The notes: a model not told the origin generated them from the sequence alone. A stretch of DNA of 33,985 nt from an uncultured Ruminococcus sp. (GCA_902796225.1 CADBOO010000059.1:1-33985); one strand, 5' to 3'. Positions 1-7,257 are shown, numbered from the stretch's first letter. Made by a program: numbers and translations.

Positions 1-13
1 GCTTACGGCTTGA

Positions 14-107
14 CACGCTCGCCTTCGATTCCAATAGTTTCCACTGCTCTAATGAAAAACAGGAGTTCCATAAAGGAACTCCTGTTATCCATATGGTGGA
101 GACTATT
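14..107. repeat. First copy of a ~94-bp direct repeat with tRNA-Val 3' fragments
   Basis: Matches 245-338 at a constant offset of 231 bases with only about two mismatches. It contains a plus-strand stretch (24-44) that copies the T-arm and acceptor end of the tRNA-Val gene, then a terminator-like hairpin (59-85, arms acaggagttcc/ggaactcctgt), then a minus-strand copy of the last bases of the same tRNA (about 94-107). The tRNA homology then stops, so no intact tRNA is present here. Confidence 0.8.
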
Positions 108-244
108 TCCGTGTAATCTTTCGATAGTCGGGTACCACGTCTTCGGAGCGCCCGGCGTTTGGAAATGCTTTATCTACGCTCTCCCTCAAAACGCTCCGCC
201 GGAGCGTTTTGACCCGCAAAATGCGCTTACGCTTATTTTGCGCG

Positions 245-347
245 CACGGTCGCCTTCGATTCCAATAGTCTCCACTGCTCTAATGAAAAACAGGAGTTCC
301 ATAAAGGAACTCCTGTTATCCATATGGTGGAGACTATTGGAATCGAA
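245..347. repeat. Second repeat copy; 21-bp inverted repeat shared with tRNA-Val
   Basis: The stretch at 255-275 is a perfect inverted repeat of 327-347, which is the 3' part (T-arm to CCA) of the tRNA-Val gene on the minus strand. The two arms flank the tRNA terminator hairpin. The unit therefore looks like two head-on tRNA 3' ends sharing one bidirectional terminator, of which only the minus-strand tRNA is intact. Confidence 0.8.
290..316 (-). terminator. Terminator of the tRNA-Val gene
   Basis: An 11-bp perfect stem (acaggagttcc / ggaactcctgt) with a five-base loop is followed on the minus strand by a run of T. It lies just past the tRNA CCA end. An identical hairpin at 59-85 belongs to the first repeat copy. 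Confidence 0.85.
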
Positions 348-401
348 CCAATGACCCCCTGCACGTCAAGCAGGTACTCTAACCAGCTGAGCTAAGCCTC
401 C
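325..401 (-). tRNA. tRNA-Val (anticodon GAC)
   Basis: Read on the minus strand, the gene folds into a full cloverleaf. The acceptor stem ggaggct pairs with agtctcc, the D-stem gctc pairs with gagt, and the anticodon stem cctgc/gcagg encloses loop ttgacgt, giving anticodon GAC for valine GUC codons. The T-arm is attgg-ttcgatt-ccaat. The terminal CCA is encoded (325-327). A terminator hairpin follows and a good promoter precedes it, so this is a functional single-gene unit. Confidence 0.95.
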
Positions 402-412
402 GTGTGCTATAT

Positions 413-441
413 ACTTTACCACATCTCTTCGGAAAATGCAA
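413..441 (-). promoter_or_regulatory. Promoter of tRNA-Val
   Basis: On the minus strand a ttgcat -35 box (436-441) and a taaagt -10 box (413-418) are separated by exactly 17 bases. The tRNA 5' end begins 12 bases after the -10 box, as expected for a short tRNA leader. Confidence 0.65.
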
Positions 442-560
442 GCTTTTTTTATTTCTTTTCTGATTTTGGTGGCATCCGACGCCGCCCGGCATAGGATAAA
501 ACAGGCGGGACGGCGGTAATCATCGCCGTCTTGCCGAGAAAAACAAAGAAAGGAATCATC

Positions 561-1430
561 ATGGCTACACCCTTTACGAACGTAGCGACTTTGAGCTACA
601 ACGGCAGTCAGATCCGATCCAATACCGCTGTCGGTATGATCGAGAGCATGCTGAACGTCACCAAGTACGCGGTCAACGAAACCTACGGCGCAGGCGATAC
701 CCTGACCTATGTCGTGAGCATCGTCAATCATTCCGACAGTCCTCTCAACGGACTGACCGTCAGCGACGACCTCGCCGCCTATCCGTTCGGTACCGGTACG
801 GTACAGCCGCTTGATTTTGTCGGGGATTCTCTGCAATACTATCTCAACGGCGTGCTGCAGCCCGATCCCGCCGCATCGACCGACGACGGTCTTGTCCTCA
901 GCGGCATCTCCGTCCCTGCGGGCGGTAATGCGACGATCGTCTACTCGGCTTCGGTCAACGGATATGCTCCCCTGGAGACCGGCGGCGCGATCACCAACAC
1001 CGTGACTGTTGACTCTCCGGCGATCACGGCGGTCACCGCAGAGGAATCCGTCGCCGTCACCAACGCGGCCCAGCTATCGCTCGTCAAATCCGTCACGCCG
1101 ATCCCGGTTGCCGAAAACGGCGAGCTGACCTATACCTTCCAGCTCATGAACTCCGGCAACACGGCGGTCGTTGACACCGAAAACGCAACGATCACAGACG
1201 TTTTCGATCCCGCCCTGACCGATATCAGCGCCACGCTGGACGGCGTCGCGCTGGTCGAAGGCGTCGACTACACCTATGATGAAGCAACCGGCGAATTCGC
1301 CACTGCGAACAGCGTTCTTTCGATTCCCGCAGCAACCTATACGCAGGATGAAACCACCGGCGAATGGCGTATGATCCCCGGCTCTGTCACTTTGGTCGTC
1401 ACCGGCCGCATCAGCGCTTCTGCGCCGTGA
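561..1430 (+). CDS. DUF11-repeat surface-type protein
   Basis: Protein of 289 residues with no obvious signal peptide or membrane segment. It is rich in Thr, Val, Ala and Ser and acidic, and resembles two tandem DUF11 (conserved repeat) beta-sandwich domains, at about residues 22-165 and 172-287; each has the type of motif seen in V-N-x-S-D/G-x-T with later T-N-T-V-T-V and V-T-N strands. Such domains are common in Gram-positive surface or spore-associated proteins. The ATG at 561 is chosen because aaagaaagg lies upstream; an earlier in-frame start at 531 has no ribosome binding site. The upstream string CATAGGATA (490-498) resembles a mother-cell sigma-K -10 element, but a clear -35 partner is missing. 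Expression in the spore coat is therefore only a guess. Confidence 0.7.
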   Translation: MATPFTNVATLSYNGSQIRSNTAVGMIESMLNVTKYAVNETYGAGDTLTYVVSIVNHSDSPLNGLTVSDDLAAYPFGTGTVQPLDFVGDSLQYYLNGVLQPDPAASTDDGLVLSGISVPAGGNATIVYSASVNGYAPLETGGAITNTVTVDSPAITAVTAEESVAVTNAAQLSLVKSVTPIPVAENGELTYTFQLMNSGNTAVVDTENATITDVFDPALTDISATLDGVALVEGVDYTYDEATGEFATANSVLSIPAATYTQDETTGEWRMIPGSVTLVVTGRISASAP

Positions 1431-1465
1431 TCCGATACCGGATCCTCTGAACAACCTCCAATCCC

Positions 1466-1500
1466 GGGGCTGTCGCATCATTCTTGCGGCAGCCCCTTTT
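1466..1500 (+). terminator. Terminator after the DUF11 gene
   Basis: The hairpin ggggctgtcgca / tgcggcagcccc (one G-T pair) is followed by four T, 36 bases after the stop codon. Confidence 0.85.
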
Positions 1501-1558
1501 CAGAATCACTTTCATATGCTAATACATAAAATCGTTAAAATTTTTTTCGAAAAAACTA

Positions 1559-1587
1559 TTGACAAATGCAATTTTATGCGCTACAAT
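1559..1587 (+). promoter_or_regulatory. Promoter of the T-box/trpB2 transcript
   Basis: TTGACA (1559-1564) and TACAAT (1582-1587) are spaced by 17 bases. An A/T-rich tract just upstream (1536-1558) could act as an UP element. Confidence 0.85.
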
Positions 1588-1591
1588 ACAC

Positions 1592-1876
1592 CCAAAGTGA
1601 AAAACCCGAAACCGATGACGAAGAGTGAGTAGGCTTTACCTCTTATCTCAAAGAGAGCTGCGGATGGTGGAATCGCGGCAGATAACATAAGGCTGAATGG
1701 ACTTCCGAGGGCGAGCAGAAATGTGGCTTTTGCAGAGTATGCGAGACGGTCCGACCTACCGTGACACAGGTCAGCGTATGTCAGTACGTGTTGAGAGGGC
1801 GCAGAGATGCGCCAAGCAGGGTGGCACCGCAGGAATTTTCCTGTCCCGGCATTTTATGCAGGGACAGGTTTTTTAT
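1592..1876 (+). promoter_or_regulatory. Tryptophan T-box leader with terminator
   Basis: The leader has the classical T-box landmarks: the gaagagtgagta element near 1619-1630, a distal stem-loop with ggtgg at about 1665, the specifier region tgaaTGGactt with the Trp codon at 1698-1700, and the T-box sequence agggtggcaccgc at 1818-1830. A terminator follows (arms cctgtccc at 1840-1847 and gggacagg at 1861-1868, then six T). Uncharged tRNA-Trp binding should favour the antiterminator. The downstream trpB-type gene agrees with the TGG specifier. Confidence 0.93.
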
Positions 1877-1913
1877 TTGGCAGCAATTCTTTTTATATTT
1901 CTTGGGAGGAATT

Positions 1914-1946
1914 ATGAAAACCGTGCTTTTGACCAAACGATGGTAA
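1914..1946 (+). CDS. Ten-residue peptide ORF ending in Trp
   Basis: A strong ribosome binding site (gggagg, 1905-1910) precedes ATG and the ten codons MKTVLLTKRW, then TAA. It lies after the T-box terminator and before trpB2. The last sense codon is the only Trp codon, and the sequence TGGTAA (1941-1946) can pair with ttacca at 1961-1966. This suggests a second, translation-based Trp sensor or a simple coupling peptide; neither is shown by the sequence itself. Confidence 0.5.
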   Translation: MKTVLLTKRW

Positions 1947-2021
1947 ACGAAACGCTTTTATTACCATCAACCACCAATCATTTATTCACATTCATTACGG
2001 AAAAGAAAAGGAGAATTTATC

Positions 2022-3404
2022 ATGGCTGAAAACAAGATCCCTTATAAGATTTATTTAGACGAAGAAGACATCCCGAAGAAATGGTATAACCTGCGCGCGG
2101 ATATGAAGAACAAGCCCGCGCCGCTGCTCAACCCCGGTACCGGTCAGCCTTTGACCGCTGAAGAAATGAGCGGTATTTTCTGTGAAGAGCTGGTTCAGCA
2201 GGAGCTGGACGACACCACCGCTTACATCGACATCCCGCAGGAGATCCAGGATTTCTACAAGATGTACCGTCCGTCGCCGCTGATCCGCGCATACTGTCTT
2301 GAAAAAGCGCTCGGTACGCCGGCGAAGATCTACTACAAATTTGAAGGCAACAACACCTCCGGCAGCCACAAGCTGAACTCCGCGATCGCGCAGGCGTATT
2401 ACGCGAAGAAGCAGGGACTCAAGGGCGTTACAACCGAGACCGGTGCAGGTCAGTGGGGCACGGCGCTGTCCATGGCGTGCGCGTACCTCGGACTCGATCT
2501 GAAGGTCTTCATGGTCAAGGTCAGCTATGAGCAGAAACCGTTCCGCCGCGAGGTCATGCGCACCTACGGCGCAGACGTCACACCCTCGCCCTCAATGACG
2601 ACCGAGGTCGGCAGAAAGATCCTTGAGGCGCATCCCGGCACCACCGGTTCTCTGGGCTGTGCAATCAGCGAAGCGGTCGAGGTCGCGGTCACCAATCCCG
2701 GCTACCGCTACGTGCTCGGTTCTGTTCTCAACCAGGTGCTCCTGCACCAGTCCGTCATCGGTCTTGAGACAAAAGCCGCGCTTGATAAATACGGCGTCAA
2801 GCCCGATATGATCATCGGCTGCGCCGGCGGCGGTTCCAACCTCGGCGGTCTGATCGCTCCGTTCATGGGCGAAAAGCTCCGCGGAGAGGCTGACTATCGG
2901 ATCATCGCTGTCGAGCCTGCATCCTGCCCGAGCTTCACCCGCGGCAAGTACGCGTACGACTTCTGCGATACCGGCATGATCTGCCCGCTCGCGAAGATGT
3001 ACACCTTAGGCAGCAGCTTTATCCCGTCCGCGAATCACGCAGGCGGCCTGAGATTCCACGGTATGTCCACCACCCTCAGCCAGCTGTATCACGACGGCTA
3101 TATGGAAGCAAGAGCCGTCGAGCAGACTTCCGTCTTTGAGGCGGCAGAGCAGTTCGCCCGCGTAGAGGGCATCCTGCCTGCTCCCGAAAGCAGCCACGCG
3201 ATCCGTGTTGCGATCGACGAAGCGCTCAAGTGCAAAGAGACCGGCGAAGAGAAGACCATCGTCTTCGGTCTTACCGGTACCGGTTACTTCGATATGGTTG
3301 CGTATGAGCAGTTCAACAACGGCACCATGACCGACTATATCCCCACCGACGACGACCTCAAAGCAGGCTTTGCAGCACTGCCGAAGGTTCCCGGTCAGGA
3401 ATGA
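2022..3404 (+). CDS. trpB: Tryptophan synthase beta chain, TrpB2 type
   Basis: PLP enzyme of 460 residues that joins indole and serine to give tryptophan. The N-terminal extension and length are typical of the TrpB2 (TrpB-related) family rather than the ~400-residue TrpB1. The PLP lysine is K117 in GSHKLN, the GAGQWG loop is at 141-146, and the phosphate-binding GGGSN is at 269-273. The start follows aaaaggag. No trpA or other trp gene is nearby, so the enzyme may salvage free indole or work with a distant TrpA. Expression should be set by the tryptophan T-box upstream, and a terminator follows directly, making this a one-enzyme transcript. Confidence 0.93.
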   Translation: MAENKIPYKIYLDEEDIPKKWYNLRADMKNKPAPLLNPGTGQPLTAEEMSGIFCEELVQQELDDTTAYIDIPQEIQDFYKMYRPSPLIRAYCLEKALGTPAKIYYKFEGNNTSGSHKLNSAIAQAYYAKKQGLKGVTTETGAGQWGTALSMACAYLGLDLKVFMVKVSYEQKPFRREVMRTYGADVTPSPSMTTEVGRKILEAHPGTTGSLGCAISEAVEVAVTNPGYRYVLGSVLNQVLLHQSVIGLETKAALDKYGVKPDMIIGCAGGGSNLGGLIAPFMGEKLRGEADYRIIAVEPASCPSFTRGKYAYDFCDTGMICPLAKMYTLGSSFIPSANHAGGLRFHGMSTTLSQLYHDGYMEARAVEQTSVFEAAEQFARVEGILPAPESSHAIRVAIDEALKCKETGEEKTIVFGLTGTGYFDMVAYEQFNNGTMTDYIPTDDDLKAGFAALPKVPGQE

Positions 3405-3410
3405 TTTCCA

Positions 3411-3442
3411 CAGCCTCTCCCAAATCGGAGAGGCTGTTTTTT
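3411..3442 (+). terminator. Terminator after trpB2
   Basis: Perfect 11-bp stem acagcctctcc / ggagaggctgt with loop caaatc, then a run of T. Confidence 0.92.
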
Positions 3443-3471
3443 GATAGGATACTATATCAAATTGTATCATA
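3442..3471 (+). promoter_or_regulatory. Possible promoter of a short transcript
   Basis: TTGATA (3442-3447) and TATCAT (3466-3471) are 18 bases apart. They are followed by the small inverted repeat acggt-atga-accgt (3472-3485) at the expected transcription start. Only the short ORF at 3508 and structured RNA lie downstream. Confidence 0.4.
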
Positions 3472-3507
3472 CGGTATGAACCGTTAGTATTTGAATCAAG
3501 GAGACAT

Positions 3508-3531
3508 ATGACAGTCATTCCGATCAAATAG
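3508..3531 (+). CDS. Seven-codon ORF with good ribosome binding site
   Basis: ATG is preceded by aaggagac and encodes MTVIPIK before TAG. The region after it (3547-3580) can fold into a GC-rich hairpin (cccg..cgcgc / gcgcg..cggg). It could be a leader peptide with an RNA element, or a broken gene start. No downstream gene on this strand explains it. Confidence 0.25.
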   Translation: MTVIPIK

Positions 3532-3606
3532 AATATGTGTTACAGTACCCGCACGGCAGCGCGCCTGATGCGCGAACGGGTGATGACTACGCGAAAGCGC
3601 ACAGCA

Positions 3607-3632
3607 AAAGGGAGGGTGTTCACCCTCCCTTT
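3607..3632 (-). terminator. Terminator after rubredoxin
   Basis: Perfect stem aaagggagggtg / caccctcccttt with a two-base loop; on the minus strand it is followed by a T-containing tract. It would also stop a plus-strand transcript from 3471. Confidence 0.8.
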
Positions 3633-3654
3633 ACTCATGCGTTATGATGAAGAA

Positions 3655-3792
3655 TTATTCCTCTTCAAAATCCTCTTTGCCTACGCCGCACAGAGGGCAG
3701 ACATAATCGTCCGGAAGATCTTCGAACGCGACGCCGCCGTTCTCTTCGGGGTCATAGACATAACCGCATACGCTGCATACATACTTTTTCAT
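3655..3792 (-). CDS. Rubredoxin
   Basis: A 45-residue one-electron carrier. It has the two iron-binding knuckles CSVCG (Cys6, Cys9) and CPLCG (Cys32, Cys35), the aromatic core motif [11 protein letters not shown], and the acidic tail usual in rubredoxins. The start is fixed by caaaggagaaaaaac upstream. It lies 79 bases after the flavodiiron fusion on the same strand, with no clear terminator between, so the two may share a transcript. Its likely role is electron supply to oxygen or peroxide reduction, possibly to the adjacent flavodiiron protein, although that protein already carries its own rubredoxin domain. Confidence 0.95.
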   Translation of the reverse strand: MKKYVCSVCGYVYDPEENGGVAFEDLPDDYVCPLCGVGKEDFEEE

Positions 3793-3871
3793 GTTTTTTC
3801 TCCTTTGTTTTGATTATCTGAATTGTATCAGGTGCGGATGTACCGCCCTTAATGATCCGTTATCGATTGCT

Positions 3872-5662
3872 TTAGCCTATCGGCTCAAAGTCGGCTACGC
3901 CGTGCTTACACAGCGGACAGATGAAGTCGTCCGGCAGATCCTCGCCCTCATAGACATAACCGCAGACCTTGCAGACCCAGCCTTTTTTGCCCTCGGTAGC
4001 AGGCTTCGGCTTGACGTAGTTCTGATAATAGGTGTAGGTCATGGTTTCGAACTTGGTCAGGACGCGCGCCTCGGTCACGGCACAGATGAACATGCTGTGG
4101 GTATCGAGATCAACGATCTGCTCGACCTTCAGCGACATGAAGCTGTTGATATATTTGCCGAGGAATACGACGCCGTTATCGGATCTCAGCAGTCCCTCGC
4201 CGACGATCTTGTCGACGTCTCTGCCGCTCTGGAAGCCGTAATGCTCGAATACCTCGAACGGCGCCTCGACGGACAGACAGTTGACGTTCATCACGCCGGT
4301 CTTCTTGACCATGTCGTGGGTCAGATTCTTCTTGTTAATGCATACCGCGATACGGTTGGGCGTATTGGTTACCTGCGATACGGTATTGACGATACAGCCG
4401 TTGTCCTTGTCGCCGTCGCGGGCGGTAACGACATACAGACCGTAGCCGATGTTGAACAGCGCGGTAAGATCGTTCTTGTCGGCGGTCTCGTCCTGCTTTG
4501 CCAGATAGTCCTTGGTCAGCTCGGCGCACAGCGCGTCGATCTCTTCCATGTTCTTGTCGTTCAGCGCGGACTTGATATGCACATGGTTGTCGGTATAGGT
4601 GATGTGTTTGCAACCCTCGAGCATCTTGCGCATGGTTTTCTCGGCAAGAGGCGCCCATGAGCCGTTCTCAATGAAGGCGACGGTCTTGTTCTGGAAATTG
4701 CGCTCGGTGAGGTGGTTGATGAATTCCTTCATGAACGGGAAGATGTCTGCGTTGTAGGTGGTGGTAGCGAGAACGATCTTGCCGTAGCGGAACGCATCCT
4801 CGACGCACTCCGCCATATCCTCGCGGGCGAGGTCGTTGACAGCAACCTTCGGACAGCCGTTCGCACGCAGCTTGTCGGCGAGCAGCTCGACAGCCTTTTT
4901 GGTGTGACCGTAAACAGAGGTGTAGGCGATCATGATGCCGTCGGTCTCAACGCCGTAGCTCGACCATGTGTTGTAGAGATCGAGGTAGTAGCCGAGATTC
5001 TCGGTCAGGATCGGGCCGTGCAGCGGGCAGATGATGTCGATCTCAAGCCCCGCGGCTTTTTTCAGAACATTCTGCACCTGAGCGCCGTATTTGCCGACGA
5101 TACCGATGTAGTAGCGTCTTGCCTCGCACGCCCAGTCCTCGTCAACATCCAGCGCGCCGAACTTGCCGAAGCCGTCGGCGGAGAACAGGACTTTGTCGGT
5201 GCTTTCATAGGTCATCAGCACCTCGGGCCAGTGGACCATCGGAGCGCCGACGAAGTTCAGCGTATGCGCACCCAGCTCAAGGGTATCGCCCTCTTTGACG
5301 ACGATGCGTCTGTCCTCATACTCGGTGCCGAAGAAGTTCTTCATCATGGCAAACGCTTTCTGAGACGAAACGACAGTCGCTTTCGGAAACACATTGAGGA
5401 AGTTGTCGATATTCGCGCTGTGATCGGGCTCCATATGCTGGACGACCAGATAATCCGGCTCGCGGTTACCCAGCACGCCTCTGAGATTGTTCAGCCATTC
5501 GTCGCCGAAGTGCTGATCTACGGTATCCATCACGGCGATCTTTTCGTCAATGATGGCATAGGAATTGTATGCCATGCCGTTGGGTACGACATACTGACCT
5601 TCAAAAAGGTCGATATTGTGGTCATTTACGCCGATGTACTTGATGTCATTTGTAATTTTCAA
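3872..5662 (-). CDS. Flavodiiron protein fused to flavin reductase and rubredoxin
   Basis: A 596-residue fusion predicted to reduce O2 (or NO) to water with electrons from NAD(P)H. Residues 1-250 form the metallo-beta-lactamase-like diiron domain, with ligands in HMEPDH (76-81), H144, D163 and H215. Residues 243-390 are a flavodoxin domain (YTSVYGHTKKA), 400-550 a flavin reductase-like FMN domain, and 561-596 a C-terminal rubredoxin with CKVCG and CPLC. The start is TTG at 5662: it sits eight bases after caggaggag and begins MKITNDIKYIGV, the usual N-terminus; the longer open frame upstream has no such signal. The whole electron path is therefore on one chain. It protects an anaerobe from oxygen. 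Confidence 0.93.
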   Translation of the reverse strand: MKITNDIKYIGVNDHNIDLFEGQYVVPNGMAYNSYAIIDEKIAVMDTVDQHFGDEWLNNLRGVLGNREPDYLVVQHMEPDHSANIDNFLNVFPKATVVSSQKAFAMMKNFFGTEYEDRRIVVKEGDTLELGAHTLNFVGAPMVHWPEVLMTYESTDKVLFSADGFGKFGALDVDEDWACEARRYYIGIVGKYGAQVQNVLKKAAGLEIDIICPLHGPILTENLGYYLDLYNTWSSYGVETDGIMIAYTSVYGHTKKAVELLADKLRANGCPKVAVNDLAREDMAECVEDAFRYGKIVLATTTYNADIFPFMKEFINHLTERNFQNKTVAFIENGSWAPLAEKTMRKMLEGCKHITYTDNHVHIKSALNDKNMEEIDALCAELTKDYLAKQDETADKNDLTALFNIGYGLYVVTARDGDKDNGCIVNTVSQVTNTPNRIAVCINKKNLTHDMVKKTGVMNVNCLSVEAPFEVFEHYGFQSGRDVDKIVGEGLLRSDNGVVFLGKYINSFMSLKVEQIVDLDTHSMFICAVTEARVLTKFETMTYTYYQNYVKPKPATEGKKGWVCKVCGYVYEGEDLPDDFICPLCKHGVADFEPIG

Positions 5663-5695
5663 TGGAATCTCCTCCTGACATAATTCGTTGCTTTC

Positions 5696-5724
5696 AGTAT
5701 ACCGAAAAGCTGAACAAATTGCAA
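5696..5724 (-). promoter_or_regulatory. Promoter of the flavodiiron gene
   Basis: On the minus strand TTGCAA (5719-5724) and TATACT (5696-5701) are 17 bases apart, 34 bases upstream of the TTG start. It lies back to back with the promoter at 5735-5763, ten bases away, so the two genes may compete for or share regulation. Confidence 0.75.
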
Positions 5725-5734
5725 CAGGTTTATG

Positions 5735-5763
5735 TTGAAAAAGACCGATTTTTTTGTTATAAT
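5735..5763 (+). promoter_or_regulatory. Promoter of the DUF6472 gene
   Basis: TTGAAA (5735-5740), 17-base spacer, TATAAT (5758-5763), 36 bases before the GTG start. Confidence 0.8.
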
Positions 5764-5799
5764 ACCAATAGAATTTCCACATATGCGGAGGTGACCCCT

Positions 5800-5982
5800 G
5801 TGGCGGGCAAAACGAGCTGTGAATTTTGCGCATACTACAACTATAACGAAGCCTATGACGACTACGAATGCGCGGTCAATCTCGACGAGGACGACCTTGC
5901 GCGGTTTATGAGCGGCAGCGACACGAGCTGTCCGTACTTCCGCTTCAGCGACGACTATAAGATCGTGGAGAAGCAAAACTAA
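5800..5982 (+). CDS. Small four-cysteine protein, DUF6472 type
   Basis: A 60-residue acidic protein with cysteines at 7, 10, 24 and 44 (C-x2-C, then two spaced Cys), suggesting a metal site. The pattern SCEFCAYYNYNEAYDDYECAVNLDEDD followed by CPYFR and YKIV resembles the DUF6472 family, recalled as widespread in Clostridia and of unknown function. GTG at 5800 is chosen because gcggagg precedes it; the open frame runs upstream across the promoter but lacks a start with a ribosome binding site. It is divergent from the flavodiiron gene, which may hint at a redox link. Confidence 0.75.
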   Translation: MAGKTSCEFCAYYNYNEAYDDYECAVNLDEDDLARFMSGSDTSCPYFRFSDDYKIVEKQN

Positions 5983-6067
5983 TTGACAAGCGACAATGAA
6001 CAATGGACGATTTCGGGATACGCTTCGCGTTTTGAATTCCTGATTTCTCCGTACCGAAAGAAATGAT

Positions 6068-6631
6068 ATGAAACAAAAACTCAGACTTTGCTTACAGCTT
6101 TTGCTCACGTTCATGAAGATCGGCGTCGTCACCTTCGGCGGCGGCTACGCGATGATCCCGATCATCGAGAACGAGACTTCAAAAAAGAAAAAATGGATCG
6201 ATCCCGACGATCTGGTCGACGTAATCGCGCTGTCCGAGTCCACCCCCGGCCCGATCTCCATCTGCGCGGCGACCTTCATCGGCTACAAGGTAGCGGGACT
6301 GCTCGGAGCATTCTGCGCGACCTTAGGCGTCGTGCTGCCGTCCTTTATCATCATCTATCTGATCTCGCTGTTTCTCAGGCAGTTCGAAGAGCTGAAGATC
6401 GTCAGATATGCCTTCTTGGGCATCCGCGCGGGCGTGCTTGCGCTGCTGATCAAGGCGGTCGTGTCTATGTTCAAAAAATCCCCGCATAATATCGTCGCGT
6501 ACTGCATCATGGCGGCGTCGCTTGCCGCGGTGGCGTTCTTCTCCTGCAACGTGATCATCGTGCTGTTGTCAGCGGCGGTCATCGGACTTTGTGCGACCCT
6601 GATCATGAAGAAACGGGGGAGAGAGCTATGA
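6068..6631 (+). CDS. CHR-domain transporter, first half of a pair
   Basis: A 187-residue membrane protein with the chromate-transporter (CHR) family signature: FMKIGVVTFGGGYAMIP near residues 16-32, followed by LSESTPGPIS and several hydrophobic helices. Short single-domain CHR proteins normally come as pairs that together equal one full ChrA. Its stop overlaps the start of the second half (ATGA), so translation is coupled. Family members export chromate, but in an anaerobe the true anion may differ. The ribosome binding site is weak (gaaagaa), and no convincing promoter was seen in 5983-6067. Confidence 0.85.
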   Translation: MKQKLRLCLQLLLTFMKIGVVTFGGGYAMIPIIENETSKKKKWIDPDDLVDVIALSESTPGPISICAATFIGYKVAGLLGAFCATLGVVLPSFIIIYLISLFLRQFEELKIVRYAFLGIRAGVLALLIKAVVSMFKKSPHNIVAYCIMAASLAAVAFFSCNVIIVLLSAAVIGLCATLIMKKRGREL

Positions 6632-7221
6632 GCATATATCTCCTGTTGTTCCTCGAATTCTTCAAGATGGGCGCGCTGACCTTCGGCGGCGGCTACGCGA
6701 TGATCCCCTTCATTGAAGAGACCGTCATGGCGCACGGCTGGCTGAGTAATCAGGAGCTGGTCGACTTTATCGCCGTCGCGGAAAGCACCCCCGGCGCCTT
6801 CGCCGTCAATATCGCGACCTACGTCGGAAGCGAGGTCGGCGGGCTGTTCGGTTCGCTGTGCGCGACCGTCGGACTGGTACTGCCGCCGTTCCTCCTCATC
6901 CTGATCATCGCAAAATGCTATGAGAAGTTCAAAGAAAGCCTGATCGTGCGCGGTGTGATGCTCGGTCTGAAAAGCACCGTTGTCGGACTGATCGGAGCGA
7001 CTGTCCTCAAGGTAGGCTATGATGTTCTTTTCCCTGCCGGATTTGCCGTTGACAGCTTTTTCGGCACGGAATTGCTCAGCGCGAACTTCTGGTTCATTAT
7101 CGCCGTGTTCGCCGTGATGCTGTTTCTGCTGCTGTATAAAAAACTCAATCCCATCCTCGTGATCGTCCTGTCGGCGGGCGCGGGGATCGTCGCGGGATAT
7201 ACAGGATTGATCAGCGTATAG
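6628..7221 (+). CDS. CHR-domain transporter, second half of a pair
   Basis: A 197-residue homologue of the preceding protein, with FFKMGALTFGGGYAMIPF at the N-terminus and AESTPGAFAVN in place of the first copy's ESTPGPIS. Five to six hydrophobic segments are visible. The start ATG overlaps the upstream stop by four bases, and gggggagag lies just before it. The two halves are expected to form a heterodimeric anion transporter. The likely substrate is uncertain. Confidence 0.87.
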   Translation: MSIYLLLFLEFFKMGALTFGGGYAMIPFIEETVMAHGWLSNQELVDFIAVAESTPGAFAVNIATYVGSEVGGLFGSLCATVGLVLPPFLLILIIAKCYEKFKESLIVRGVMLGLKSTVVGLIGATVLKVGYDVLFPAGFAVDSFFGTELLSANFWFIIAVFAVMLFLLLYKKLNPILVIVLSAGAGIVAGYTGLISV

Positions 7222-7257
7222 ATTACAAAACTTTTATCAAAATAACACAAAAATTAG

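Noticed and set aside
10-354. 114-codon open frame at the left edge
   Set aside because: It reads through the duplicated terminator and tRNA fragments and consists of two copies of the same repeat translation; no ribosome binding site.
1697-2029. Open frame covering the T-box and the start of trpB2
   Set aside because: It is the translation of a structured T-box leader and has no good start.
3535-3813. Plus-strand frame opposite rubredoxin
   Set aside because: Shadow of the minus-strand rubredoxin gene, whose iron-binding motifs are clear.
5983-6067. Possible dispersed repeat (acaatgaacaatggacgatt) before the CHR transporter genes
   Set aside because: Resembles short repetitive spacers recalled from Clostridia, but only one copy is in the window and no structure is evident.
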